A stretch of 64,000 nt of DNA from JAMLIN01 sp964509685 (GTDB taxonomy: Bacteria > Pseudomonadota > Gammaproteobacteria > Burkholderiales > Burkholderiaceae_E). Location: contig CAZDYQ010000001.1 of the NCBI GenBank assembly GCA_964509685.1, forward strand, positions 1 to 64,000, in the 5' to 3' direction. This document shows positions 25,665 to 34,277 of this stretch, one piece after another. Made by a program: the position numbers and the translations under genes. Numbering within the stretch: the stretch's first letter is position 1; each line of letters begins with the position of its first letter. A model generated the notes under the pieces. It was not told where the DNA came from, ran no database searches, and worked only from the letters and a program-made list of their open reading frames with translations.

Positions 25665-27836
25665 ATGAACGATCGTACCGCCGCCCACCTGCTCGAACGA
25701 TGCGCCGGAGAGTCGCCTGCGGGTTTCCGCGGCGCCGGCGACGACCATGCCCCCTGGCTGGCGGGGCTCAACCCGGCGCAGCGCGCCGCCGCCGGATGGG
25801 GCAGCCGCGACGCGGAAGGTCGCTTCCGGGCCGGCCCCCAGCTGGTGATCGCCGGCGCGGGCACCGGCAAGACCGCCATGCTGGCCCATCGCGTCGCGCA
25901 CCTCGTGATGGCGGGCGTCGCCCCCGAGCGAATCGCCCTGCTCACTTTTTCGCGCCGGGCCGCGCAGGAAATGATCCGGCGCGCCGAGCACCTGGTGGGC
26001 AAGGCGCTCGCCGAGCGCGCCGGCGGGCGAACCGGACGCATCGCGCCCGTCGCCTTCCGGCTGCCCTGGGCCGGCACCTTCCATGCGGTCGGCGCGCGCC
26101 TGCTGCGCGAGCATGCGGCCCGCGTCGGGCTCGATCCCGAGTTCGGCATCCTCGACCGGGGCGACGCCGCCGACCTGATCGACCAGGTCCGGCACGAACG
26201 CGGGCTGTCGTCGCAGCGCCGCCGCTTCCCACGCAAGGAAACCTGCCTCGCGATCTACTCCTTCGCCGTGAACACCGGCTGGCCGCTCGAGCGCGTCCTG
26301 GAGCGCGGCTTCCCCTGGTGCCTCGAGTGGGCCGAAGCGCTGCGCGGCCTCTTTCGCGACTATGTCGATCGCAAGCTCGCGCATGGCGTGCTCGACTACG
26401 ACGACCTGCTGCTGTGGTGGGAGACCGCCGTGTCGGACCCGGGACTGGCCGCCGAGATCGGCGGCCGCTTCGACCATGTGCTCGTGGACGAATACCAGGA
26501 CACCAATGCGCTGCAGGCACGGATCCTCCTCGCCATGAAGCCCGACGGCGACGGCCTGACGGTGGTCGGCGACGACGCCCAGTCCATCTATGCGTTCCGG
26601 GCCGCCGATGTCGACAATATCCTGGGCTTCCCCGGGTGTTTCGATCCGCCGGCCCGCCAGGTCACGCTCGACACGAACTACCGGTCGCGCCAGCCCATCC
26701 TCGATCTCGCCAACGTGCTGGTCGCCGAGGGGACGAGGCAGTACCCGCGCACGCTGCGGGCGCATCGCGGCGAAGGCGGCGCCCGGCCGCGACTCGTGAC
26801 CGTGCTCGACGATCGCGCGCAGAGCGACTGGCTGATCGACGAAATCCTTCGCCAGCGCGAAACCGGGGTCGACCTGCGCAGGCAGGCGGTGCTGTTTCGC
26901 ACGGCATGGCACAGCGACGGGCTCGAGGTCGAGCTCACGAGGCGGAACATTCCCTATGTGAAGTACGGCGGTCTCAAGTTCCTCGAGTCGGCGCACGTGA
27001 AGGACCTGCTCGCCGTCCTGCGCTGGGCGGACAATCCGCGCCACGGCATCGCCGCGTTTCGCGCGCTGCAGCTGCTGCCCGGCGTCGGCCCGGCCACCGC
27101 GCAACGGCTCTTCGATCGTGTCGTCGCCGACGGCGGCCGCTTCGATGCGCTCGCCGGGGCCGAGGCGCCGCCCGCGGCCGGCGAGGCCTGGCCGGCGCTC
27201 GTACGCCTGCTGCGCGCGCTCGCCGGGCCGGGCGCCGCCTGGCCGGCGCAGGTGGAGCAGGTCCGCCAGTGGTACCAGCCGCTTCTCGAAGCGCGCTACG
27301 ACGATGCCGCGGTCAGGTCGGCGGACCTCGACATGCTGGCGGCCGTCGCCGGCCAGTTCGAGTCGCGCGAGCGCTTCCTCACCGAGCTGACCCTCGATCC
27401 GCCGCAGGCGAGCGGCGACCTCTCCGGGGATCCCCTGCTCGACGAGGACTACCTCGTCCTGTCCACGGTGCACTCGGCCAAGGGTCGCGAATGGGATGCG
27501 GTGTATCTCATCAACGTGGCCGACGGCAACTTCCCGAACGAGTACGCCACCGGGGATGCCGCGGCCATCGAGGAGGAACGGCGGCTGCTCTACGTCGCGG
27601 TCACGCGCGCCCGCGACAGCCTCTGCCTGGTCGAGCCGCTGCGCTATCGCACGACGCAGCAGCCCAGGCTCGGCGGCGACTACGTGCACGGCGCGCGCAG
27701 CCGCTTCCTCACTCCGGCCGTGCTCGCCTGCATGGACGTCACGCCGCTCGCGGGGCCGGCGGACGCGGCCGCGTCCCGGCCGGGGTCGACCGGGCCGGTC
27801 ATCGATGTCGCCGCCCGGCTGCGGGCGCGCTGGTGA
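25665..27836 (+). CDS. UvrD/Rep-family superfamily 1 DNA helicase
   Basis: A 723-residue helicase with Walker A at 61-70 (VIAGAGTGKT), motif II as VDEYQDTN, motif III GDDAQSIYAFR, motif IV YRS as TNYRSRQPILD, motif V HSAKGREWDAVY and motif VI LYVAVTRARDSL. It unwinds DNA 3' to 5' with ATP. A segment LLPGVGPATAQRLF resembles a helix-hairpin-helix. It is smaller and more divergent than the housekeeping UvrD or Rep, so no symbol is given. The start has AGGAG ten bases upstream; the open frame continues upstream only as shadow sequence. Confidence 0.88.
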   Translation: MNDRTAAHLLERCAGESPAGFRGAGDDHAPWLAGLNPAQRAAAGWGSRDAEGRFRAGPQLVIAGAGTGKTAMLAHRVAHLVMAGVAPERIALLTFSRRAAQEMIRRAEHLVGKALAERAGGRTGRIAPVAFRLPWAGTFHAVGARLLREHAARVGLDPEFGILDRGDAADLIDQVRHERGLSSQRRRFPRKETCLAIYSFAVNTGWPLERVLERGFPWCLEWAEALRGLFRDYVDRKLAHGVLDYDDLLLWWETAVSDPGLAAEIGGRFDHVLVDEYQDTNALQARILLAMKPDGDGLTVVGDDAQSIYAFRAADVDNILGFPGCFDPPARQVTLDTNYRSRQPILDLANVLVAEGTRQYPRTLRAHRGEGGARPRLVTVLDDRAQSDWLIDEILRQRETGVDLRRQAVLFRTAWHSDGLEVELTRRNIPYVKYGGLKFLESAHVKDLLAVLRWADNPRHGIAAFRALQLLPGVGPATAQRLFDRVVADGGRFDALAGAEAPPAAGEAWPALVRLLRALAGPGAAWPAQVEQVRQWYQPLLEARYDDAAVRSADLDMLAAVAGQFESRERFLTELTLDPPQASGDLSGDPLLDEDYLVLSTVHSAKGREWDAVYLINVADGNFPNEYATGDAAAIEEERRLLYVAVTRARDSLCLVEPLRYRTTQQPRLGGDYVHGARSRFLTPAVLACMDVTPLAGPADAAASRPGSTGPVIDVAARLRARW

Positions 27837-27867
27837 CCGCCCGCGGCAAGCGTCGGGACGGCCGCGC

Positions 27868-28419
27868 TCAGGCGGACGCCGCGCGCCGCCGCGCCAGCGC
27901 CCCGATCACCACCGCCGCGAGCAGCGACATCCAGAGCTTGCCGATCACCTGGCCCGGCAGGTAGGCGAGCGAACCGAAGGCGATGCCGAGGAACAGCGCG
28001 CTGTCCACGATCGCGCCGGCAACCCCCGACGCGAGCACGGCGCCGGCCGGATAGCGGCGGCGCAGCGGGGCATAGACCGCGAAGTCGGCAAGCTCCGAGA
28101 CGAGGAAGGCCACGCCCGATGCGATGACGAGCGCGGGAGGCGCGAGCACGATCGACACGGCGGTGCCCGCGAAGATCGCGGCGAGCGCCCACCGGGCGCC
28201 GAGGCTGGCGTGGATCGCGTCGCGCAGCACCAGCGCGAGGCCGATCAGCAGCACGCCGCTCGGCGCCATCACGCCGGGCGCGACCGGAACCAGGCAGGGC
28301 CCGTCGGGCACGCAGGTCGTGCCCACGTGCTGGATCATCCAGTTGGCGGCAGGAATCGTCGCGACGAATGCCGCGAGCCACAGGTAGCGCAGGTGCCGGG
28401 TCGGGTTGGCGGGACGCAT
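27868..28419 (-). CDS. YhhQ/VUT-family transporter, likely queuosine precursor importer
   Basis: A 183-residue protein with about six membrane helices. Family features include NWMIQ near the start, the acidic SELADFAVYAPLRRR segment and DSALFLGIAFGS. The family imports queuosine precursors (preQ0, preQ1 or queuine). It follows queC on the same strand with 21 bases between, which supports a queuosine role here. I leave the symbol empty because some relatives are of unknown specificity. Confidence 0.75.
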   Translation of the reverse strand: MRPANPTRHLRYLWLAAFVATIPAANWMIQHVGTTCVPDGPCLVPVAPGVMAPSGVLLIGLALVLRDAIHASLGARWALAAIFAGTAVSIVLAPPALVIASGVAFLVSELADFAVYAPLRRRYPAGAVLASGVAGAIVDSALFLGIAFGSLAYLPGQVIGKLWMSLLAAVVIGALARRRAASA

Positions 28420-28440
28420 GTCGGATGCGAATGCCTGGAT

Positions 28441-29193
28441 TCAGTGGATCGGGCGGGATCCGGGGGATCCGGCAGCCGCGGCGGCCCCGGCGCGGAAGGC
28501 GCGCCAGCCGGCCGCGCGCAGCTCGCAGGCCGGGCAGGTCCCGCAGCCATAGCCCCACGCGTGCCGGTGCACGCGATCGCCGATGTAGCAGGTATGGGTC
28601 GATTCGACGATCAGCTCCACCAGGCGCTCGCCCCCCAGCCGTTCGGCCAGCGCCCAGGTCTGCGCCTTGTCGATCCACATGAGGGGCGTCTCGATGCGCA
28701 GGCGCGCGTCCATGCCGAGGTTGAGCGCCACTTGCATCGCCTTGACCGTATCGTCGCGGCAGTCCGGATAGCCCGAGAAGTCGGTCTCGCACACGCCGGT
28801 CACCAGCACGCCGAGCCCTCGCCGGTAGGCGAGCGCGGCCGCCAGCGCAAGGAACACGAGGTTGCGTCCGGGCACGAAGGTGTTGGGCAGGCCCGCCTCG
28901 CCCATTGCGATCGCGCGCTCGCGCGTGAGCGCGGTATCGCTCACCTGCCCGAGCACCGAAAGATCGAGCAGGTGGTCCTCGCCCAGGCGTGGCGCCCATC
29001 CGGGAAAGCCCTCGGCGATCGCCCGGCGCACGGGCTCGCGCCGCTCGAGCTCAACGGCGTGGCGCTGGCCGTAGTCGAACCCGATCGTCTCGACATGCTC
29101 GAACGCGTCGAGGGCCCAGGCGAGGCAGGTGGTCGAGTCCTGCCCTCCCGAGAACAGGACGAGGGCGCCGGCGCGAGGGGCGGGTTCGCTCAT
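28441..29193 (-). CDS. queC: 7-cyano-7-deazaguanine synthase QueC
   Basis: A 250-residue N-type ATP pyrophosphatase that makes preQ0 from 7-carboxy-7-deazaguanine, ammonia and ATP in tRNA queuosine synthesis. The PP-loop is VLFSGGQDSTTCLA (12-25). Zinc ligands are C202, C217, C220 and C223 (GYGCGTCPACELR). Other conserved motifs are FDYGQRH and VPGRNLVFL. The start at 29193 is chosen by alignment to the family N-terminus; upstream in-frame sequence is shadow and contains the phasin promoter region. Confidence 0.93.
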   Translation of the reverse strand: MSEPAPRAGALVLFSGGQDSTTCLAWALDAFEHVETIGFDYGQRHAVELERREPVRRAIAEGFPGWAPRLGEDHLLDLSVLGQVSDTALTRERAIAMGEAGLPNTFVPGRNLVFLALAAALAYRRGLGVLVTGVCETDFSGYPDCRDDTVKAMQVALNLGMDARLRIETPLMWIDKAQTWALAERLGGERLVELIVESTHTCYIGDRVHRHAWGYGCGTCPACELRAAGWRAFRAGAAAAAGSPGSRPIH

Positions 29194-29269
29194 CCCGGTA
29201 TTGTGCCTCGCCATCCCATGCTGCGCCGCAGATCGCGACCTGCCCGCCCGGGCGGCGCATGCCGGAATA

Positions 29270-29292
29270 TGCATGTTGCATCGCAACATGCA
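29270..29292. promoter_or_regulatory. Perfect 10-bp inverted repeat, likely PhaR operator
   Basis: TGCATGTTGC and GCAACATGCA flank a 3-base spacer (ATC). The symmetric core TTGC-N3-GCAA resembles the CTGC-N3/4-GCAG site known for the PHA regulator PhaR in Paracoccus. It ends three bases before the -35 box of the phasin promoter and lies 135 bases before the phasin start. Confidence 0.55.
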
Positions 29293-29295
29293 CCC

Positions 29296-29324
29296 TTGAC
29301 GAGACCGACCGTCTGGTTCAGAAT
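29296..29324 (+). promoter_or_regulatory. Sigma-70 promoter of the phasin gene
   Basis: TTGACG (29296-29301) and CAGAAT (29319-29324) are exactly 17 bases apart. The -35 matches 5 of 6 consensus bases. This gives a leader of about 95 bases before the phasin ATG. Confidence 0.55.
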
Positions 29325-29426
29325 GGATTTGTGCAACGCAGCAAGCGCGCTGTGGGGCATGCACTCCGATCCCGGGCGTCGAGCTGCCTGCGGCGGCACC
29401 GGCGCCCTCTCCAAGGAGCCTGTGCC

Positions 29427-29969
29427 ATGACGAAGACCACCCGCGATTCCTCCAGCGTGCAGGCCGAACAGGCCCGCGTCCTGAGCGCCGCGGCCACCCG
29501 CGCGATCGAAGGCTTCCAGAAGCTTGCCGAACTCAACCTGGAGACCGCGCGCGCCTCGATGGAAGCCACCGGGGAGCAGATCCGCGAGCTGCTCGCGGCA
29601 CGGGACATCAAGACCCTGACCGAGCTCGTCGCGAGCTACAGCAAGCCGCGCCCCGAGGCCTTCAAGGCGTATGCGCAGGCGGTCTATTCGATCTCGCGCG
29701 AGACCGGCGCCGAGCTTGCCGAGATCGTCGACAAGCAGGTCTCGGAGAGCCAGCGGCAGCTCTACGCGGCGATCGAGGAGCTCGCGAGCAAGGCGCCCGC
29801 CGGCAGCGAAGGCATGGTCGCCTTCACGCGCCAGGTGATGGCGGCATCGACGACCGCCTATGACGAGCTCACGAAAGCCGCGCGGCAGTTCGCGCAGATG
29901 GCGGATTCCGCGATGACGGGCGAGCCCCGCGCCAGCGGTCGCGGCAGCCGCCGCAAGCAGGCCGAGTAG
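29427..29969 (+). CDS. phaP: Phasin (PHA granule-associated protein)
   Basis: A 180-residue, almost entirely helical, amphipathic protein without cysteine. The segment ATRAIEGFQKLAELNLETAR and the following helices fit the phasin_2 family of Burkholderiales. Phasins coat polyhydroxybutyrate granules in the cytoplasm. The tail is basic (GRGSRRKQAE). AAGGAG lies seven bases before the start. The palindrome upstream suggests repression by PhaR when no granules are present. No PHA synthase gene is in this window. Confidence 0.88.
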   Translation: MTKTTRDSSSVQAEQARVLSAAATRAIEGFQKLAELNLETARASMEATGEQIRELLAARDIKTLTELVASYSKPRPEAFKAYAQAVYSISRETGAELAEIVDKQVSESQRQLYAAIEELASKAPAGSEGMVAFTRQVMAASTTAYDELTKAARQFAQMADSAMTGEPRASGRGSRRKQAE

Positions 29970-30005
29970 GACGACTCTCGACGGGGCGGGCCATGCCCGC
30001 CGCCG

Positions 30006-30503
30006 TCAGGCCGGGGCGCCGGACCCGCCGTCGTCCGCCGGATGGCCGCTCGCCTCGCGGGCCCGGCGCTGGGCGGCGACGTAATCGCCGTGCTGCACGT
30101 GCAGGAGATCCGCGATCCGTCGCATCAGGTGCCGCTCGTGCGCGCTGATCACGCCGTCCGCATAGGCCACCTGCCACATCATCTCGATGATGCGCACCTT
30201 CTCCCGCGCGTCGTAGTGCCGGTTCACGAGCGACGTGAACTGGAAGTAGTCGTTGGCCGTGCGTGATTCCTCGTCGGCGAGCGCCACGAGCTGCTCGGCC
30301 TCGGCCTCGCCCAGGCCGCCGTGCCGGCGCAGGGCCTCGATCACCCGCTCGCGCTCGCGTTCGTCCATCTCCGCATCGATGCGCATGACCTCGACCAGCA
30401 GGGCAGCGGTGGCAAGCAGCAGGCGACGCTCGTCCGTGGCGGCCGAATCCTGCGCGTCCCGCGAGAGCCGCTGGCGAAAGAATCGTGCGATGGCGTCGAT
30501 CAT
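30006..30503 (-). CDS. TerB family protein
   Basis: A 165-residue, all-helical cytosolic protein. The TerB core spans about 25-150, with acidic metal-binding-like stretches EVMRIDAEMDERERE and YADGVISAHERHL, repeated about 75 residues apart. TerB domains occur in tellurite and stress systems and in many stand-alone proteins of unknown role. It is 23 bases downstream of the NERD helicase gene on the same strand, so probably co-transcribed. A GC-rich hairpin (29985-30001) lies at the convergent junction with the phasin gene. Confidence 0.8.
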   Translation of the reverse strand: MIDAIARFFRQRLSRDAQDSAATDERRLLLATAALLVEVMRIDAEMDERERERVIEALRRHGGLGEAEAEQLVALADEESRTANDYFQFTSLVNRHYDAREKVRIIEMMWQVAYADGVISAHERHLMRRIADLLHVQHGDYVAAQRRAREASGHPADDGGSGAPA

Positions 30504-30526
30504 GCGGGGAGGCTGCTCCAGGGGCT

Positions 30527-32230
30527 TCAGGCGGTCCCGCCGGCGACCGGCGGCCCGAGCTCGCGCGCGGCGCGCGCGGAAATCACGACGGTGAGCCGCA
30601 TCGAGGCGCGGGTCATGCCGACGAACAGCTTGCGCGCCGCCGCCTCGTCGAAGGACTCGAAGTCCACCTCCGTGAGGATGACGCAGGGCGCGCTCTGGCC
30701 CTTGAAACGATAGACCGAATCGACGAGGAGATCACCTTCGCGATATTCGGGATTGCCGAACATGTCGTAGCGCCCGGCGAACGACTGCAGCCGGTGCGGC
30801 CCCAGCGTGGCGGCGCCGAGCAGGCGCGAGCGCCCGCGTCCCGTCCAGGTCACCAGCACGATATCCTGCTTGCGAAAGCCCGCACGCAGCGCGTTGGTGA
30901 TCGCCCGCTTGGTGGCATCGAGCATCGCGTCGGCATCGTCGTGCTCGTACACGAGGTACTCGACCTCCGAGCCGTCGATGGGACTTTCCGCCTGCAGGCC
31001 CGGCACGGCCCGCTCGCCGAGGATCTCGCGCAGCGCGCGGACCACGCTGCGGGGACTGCGGTAGTTCGCCGGCGCATGCATCACGGTCCAGCCCGGGTCG
31101 TCGAACGGCTCCCGCCCGTAGAGGTTCTGCATCGGGTCCTCGAGCCAGAAGATGCGGGCATCGGGCCGATCGCCGACCAGGCGGAACAGGTCCTCGCGCC
31201 AGGCAGCCGCGAAGTCCTGGCCCTCGTCGACGACCAGGTCGTCCACGAGCTCGCGCGGATCGACCGGCAGGGATGCCGCCTCGCGCTCCATCCGGCCGAA
31301 GCTGTCGGGACCGCCGAACTCGATCGCGCGCCCGGCATTGCGCAGCCTGCGCTCGCACCACTGGTGATACGTGAACACCCGGGAGGGGTCCGGGGCGATC
31401 TCGCGCAGGTGGTCGGCGAGCGGCCGGTTGAAGCACACGTAGAGCGCCCGCCGCCCGTCGCGCTCGGCATCCTGCAGGAGCGCCAGCGCGAGCTGCGTCT
31501 TGCCGCTGCCGGCGGTGCCGATCACCCGCAGGCGCAGGGACGGCGCCTCGATCCGGCGCGCCCAGGTCGCGAGCCCGCCCGACAGGCGCGTGACGAGGGC
31601 CTCGGCGCGCGACAGCAGCGCGCTCACGTCGGGCACCAGCTCCAGCTCGTTGGCGAAGAACCGGCGCAGGCGCGCCACCAGTTCGGGCCGCTCGGGCTCG
31701 GCCAGGCCGAGCTCGCCCGGGGCATCGCTGCGTCCGAGCTGCAGCAGGTCGTGCACGCGCCTCGCGAGGCCGACACCGGAGCGCGCATCGACGATCTGCG
31801 CCGGGTCGATACCGGCGCTGCCCGGTTCGCGCACCGCGTAGTCGGGGCAATAGAGGAGATAGTCGATCGCGGGCAGCTCGCCGCCGGTGACGGGCGCGAG
31901 ACGCTTGCGCAGGGCGTCGAGCGTGCGGTCGAGCTCGAGCCGGATGTTGCGACGGCCGCCGAGATGGCGCTTGGCCAGCCCCTCGGGCGTCTCCTCGAGG
32001 AAGCCGGTCTTCTGCTCGATCAGCAGGAGCCGCCCAGACGGCGCGATGACGACGAAGTCGATCTCGCCGATCGCCGCGAAGCCGCGCTCGACCCGCGTCC
32101 AGTGCACGCCGTGGAAGACCGTGACCGAATCGGGCAGGCCGGACTCGAGCCGCGCGAGGGTCTCGAGCTCGCGCGCCGCCGCGCCGGTCGCCTCGAGCGC
32201 GCGCCAGTCGGTAGGCAGGATCCTCGCCAT
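30527..32230 (-). CDS. NERD-nuclease/UvrD-type helicase fusion protein
   Basis: A 567-residue protein. The N-terminal NERD domain (about 15-115) has nuclease-like residues D58, E72 and K74 (GEIDFVVIAP then LIEQKTG), matching the PD-(D/E)XK pattern. A superfamily 1 helicase core follows: Walker A 238-246 (GTAGSGKTQ), motif II VDEGQDF, an ANYRSPRSV motif, YRFKGQSAPCVIL and LFVGMTRASMRL. The helicase part is compact and lacks the long 1B/2B insertions of UvrD. Such fusions are known in accessory loci, including phage-defence and repair settings. It precedes terB. Its role here is unknown. Confidence 0.82.
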   Translation of the reverse strand: MARILPTDWRALEATGAAARELETLARLESGLPDSVTVFHGVHWTRVERGFAAIGEIDFVVIAPSGRLLLIEQKTGFLEETPEGLAKRHLGGRRNIRLELDRTLDALRKRLAPVTGGELPAIDYLLYCPDYAVREPGSAGIDPAQIVDARSGVGLARRVHDLLQLGRSDAPGELGLAEPERPELVARLRRFFANELELVPDVSALLSRAEALVTRLSGGLATWARRIEAPSLRLRVIGTAGSGKTQLALALLQDAERDGRRALYVCFNRPLADHLREIAPDPSRVFTYHQWCERRLRNAGRAIEFGGPDSFGRMEREAASLPVDPRELVDDLVVDEGQDFAAAWREDLFRLVGDRPDARIFWLEDPMQNLYGREPFDDPGWTVMHAPANYRSPRSVVRALREILGERAVPGLQAESPIDGSEVEYLVYEHDDADAMLDATKRAITNALRAGFRKQDIVLVTWTGRGRSRLLGAATLGPHRLQSFAGRYDMFGNPEYREGDLLVDSVYRFKGQSAPCVILTEVDFESFDEAAARKLFVGMTRASMRLTVVISARAARELGPPVAGGTA

Positions 32231-32245
32231 GGCACGCCCGCCGGC

Positions 32246-33199
32246 TCAGCTTCCCGGACGCGAGGCACGGGCCTCGTGGCGCGCCACCGCCGCGACGGCG
32301 ACCACGATCACGGCGCCGCCGACCAGGGCGGTCGGCGCCGGCATGTTGCCGAACAGCAGCAGCCCGAGCACCGACGACCAGATCAGGTCCAGGAAGCGCA
32401 CCGACTGCAACGCGGAGATGTCCACCTTCTCCATCGCCCGGTTGATGCAGTAGTGCGCGAGGCTGCCGAGCAGGCCCGCGAGCAGGAAGATCGACCACTG
32501 GCGAAGCGTGGGCGGCTCCCAGACCGCCAGCGCCATGGGCAGCGACAGGATCGACACGGTGAGCGCCTGCCAGACCACCAGCACCGAGCTGCGGTCGCGC
32601 CGGGTCAGCACCTTGGCGAGCAGGAAGGACGCCGCGAAGGCCGGCGCCGCGGCGAGCATCACGAGGCTCCAGTAGCCGCCCCCGCCGATCCCGCCAAGGT
32701 GGGGCAGCAGTACGACCAGGACGCCGCCGAACCCCACCAGGGTCGCGAGCCAGCGCGCCGGTGTGACCTTCTCGCCGAGGAAGAGCGCCGCGCCCATCAG
32801 GATGAACAGCGGGATCGTGAAGTTGATCGCGGTGGAATCGGCAAGCGGAAGGTGCGGAAGCGCCAGGAAGAAGAGCAGCGTCGCGACGGTGTGCGCGACT
32901 CCCCGGATCCACTGGCCCGCCATGTTGTTGGGCCAGAAGCTGCGCCAGCCGGTGCGCCGCATGCCGAGCGCGATGATCGGCAGCATCACCACCAGGCCGA
33001 AGAGCGCGCGCAGGAACTGCGCCTGCAACGAATGCAGCTCGAGCGCCATCAGCCGCATGACCGCGTTCATCGTCTGGAGCGCGAGGCCGCTGGCGATGGC
33101 CCACATCAGGGCGACGAAAAGTCGCGAGGCGGGCAGCGCCGAAGGCGTTCGAACGTCGGGCGTGGCGGGCTCGGTCACCCGGCGAGTATATGCGGGCAT
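32246..33199 (-). CDS. EamA/DMT-family transporter
   Basis: A 317-residue inner-membrane protein with ten hydrophobic helices in two EamA repeats of five. Typical motifs are LADSTAINFTIPLF and the LGEKVTPARW loop in the first half. Drug/metabolite transporters export amino acids, nucleosides or other small metabolites; the substrate is not predictable. ATG 33199 is the first in-frame start; GTG 33178 (giving 310 residues) is possible, and neither has a good ribosome site. It is divergent from the DUF3014 gene. Confidence 0.85.
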   Translation of the reverse strand: MPAYTRRVTEPATPDVRTPSALPASRLFVALMWAIASGLALQTMNAVMRLMALELHSLQAQFLRALFGLVVMLPIIALGMRRTGWRSFWPNNMAGQWIRGVAHTVATLLFFLALPHLPLADSTAINFTIPLFILMGAALFLGEKVTPARWLATLVGFGGVLVVLLPHLGGIGGGGYWSLVMLAAAPAFAASFLLAKVLTRRDRSSVLVVWQALTVSILSLPMALAVWEPPTLRQWSIFLLAGLLGSLAHYCINRAMEKVDISALQSVRFLDLIWSSVLGLLLFGNMPAPTALVGGAVIVVAVAAVARHEARASRPGS

Positions 33200-33334
33200 C
33201 GCGATCGGGGTCGGGCGACCGCCGCGGCCGTCGCTCGCCCGCGCGAAGCCCGGCGCCCGGCGCCGAATGCGGAAGATGCGGTTCCCGCCGCCATGACGGT
33301 CGGTGTACCCTCTCGCAGTCCCGGAGCCCAATCG

Positions 33335-34264
33335 ATGACCCCCCTGCGTCCTCCCTCCTCCAGCGGTACCCCCTGGTGGCTGATCGCCATCGTCGTGGTG
33401 ATCGTCGTCGCCCTGTTCGGCGCCTGGCGCGCGGGGCTGTTCGGCGGCGGCGACATCCTGCCGGGTCGTCCGGGGGCAACGCCCGGCGCCCCGGCCGCGC
33501 CCGGATCGCAGTCCGACGCCGCCCCGCCGGCCGTGCCGCCGGCCCCGGGCGTGCCGCCGCTCGATGCGTCGCAGGCCCCCGCCGCGGAGCAGGCCCAGGC
33601 GGACGCCGCGCGCGAAGGCCCGCGCTACCCGGTGCCGGCGCTCGACGAGGAGGAGCGGCGCCGCTCGCCGCTGCCCGAGCCCGGCATCGCGAGCGACCCG
33701 CCGCTCGCCGAGGCCCTCGCGAGCTTCGGCGACCGCTCCACCCTGACCGGGCTCTTCAACCTGCAGGACATCGCGCGCCGGTTCGTGATCACCGTCGACA
33801 ACCTGCCGCGCCAGATCGTGCCCTCGCAGGCGAGCATCGTGCGCCGCGTGCCGGGCCCGCTCGAGGTGAAGCCGGTGGACGAGGCCTTCGAGCTCGATCC
33901 CTCCAACTACGAGCGCTACCGGCCCTTCGTGCGCTTCGCCGAAGCGATCGACCCCGGCGCGGTCACGCGCCTGTACGTGCGCTTCTACCCGCTCTTCCAG
34001 TACGAGTACCAGCAGCTCGGCTATCCTGATGGCCACTTCAACGACCGGCTGATCGCCGCCATCGACGACATGCTCGCGGCCCCGACGCCGCGCGAGCCGA
34101 TCCGCCTGGTCCAGCCCAAGGTGCTCTATCGATTTGCCGATCCCGCGCTCGAGTCGCTGTCCGCCGGCCAGAAGATCATGATCCGCATCGGCCCGGACAA
34201 TGCCCGCCGGCTGCGCACCGTGCTCGTGCGCCTGCGCGACCAGCTGACCACCCTCGGGAACTGA
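33335..34264 (+). CDS. DUF3014 family membrane-anchored protein
   Basis: A 309-residue protein with one membrane helix near the N-terminus (about 13-31, WWLIAIVVVIVVALFGAW), an Ala/Pro-rich linker to about residue 110, and a folded periplasmic domain (about 125-309). The domain carries RFVITVDNLPR, RFYPLFQYEYQQLGYP and a basic C-terminus typical of DUF3014. Function unknown. GGAG lies nine bases before ATG 33335. It is 13 bases upstream of nudC and probably shares its transcript. Confidence 0.8.
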   Translation: MTPLRPPSSSGTPWWLIAIVVVIVVALFGAWRAGLFGGGDILPGRPGATPGAPAAPGSQSDAAPPAVPPAPGVPPLDASQAPAAEQAQADAAREGPRYPVPALDEEERRRSPLPEPGIASDPPLAEALASFGDRSTLTGLFNLQDIARRFVITVDNLPRQIVPSQASIVRRVPGPLEVKPVDEAFELDPSNYERYRPFVRFAEAIDPGAVTRLYVRFYPLFQYEYQQLGYPDGHFNDRLIAAIDDMLAAPTPREPIRLVQPKVLYRFADPALESLSAGQKIMIRIGPDNARRLRTVLVRLRDQLTTLGN

Positions 34265-34277
34265 CACGAAGCCAGCG

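Noticed and set aside
22636..25668. Plus-strand open frame of about 1,010 codons opposite the acyl-CoA synthetase
   Set aside because: His/Arg-rich antisense translation; the minus-strand gene has all ACD motifs.
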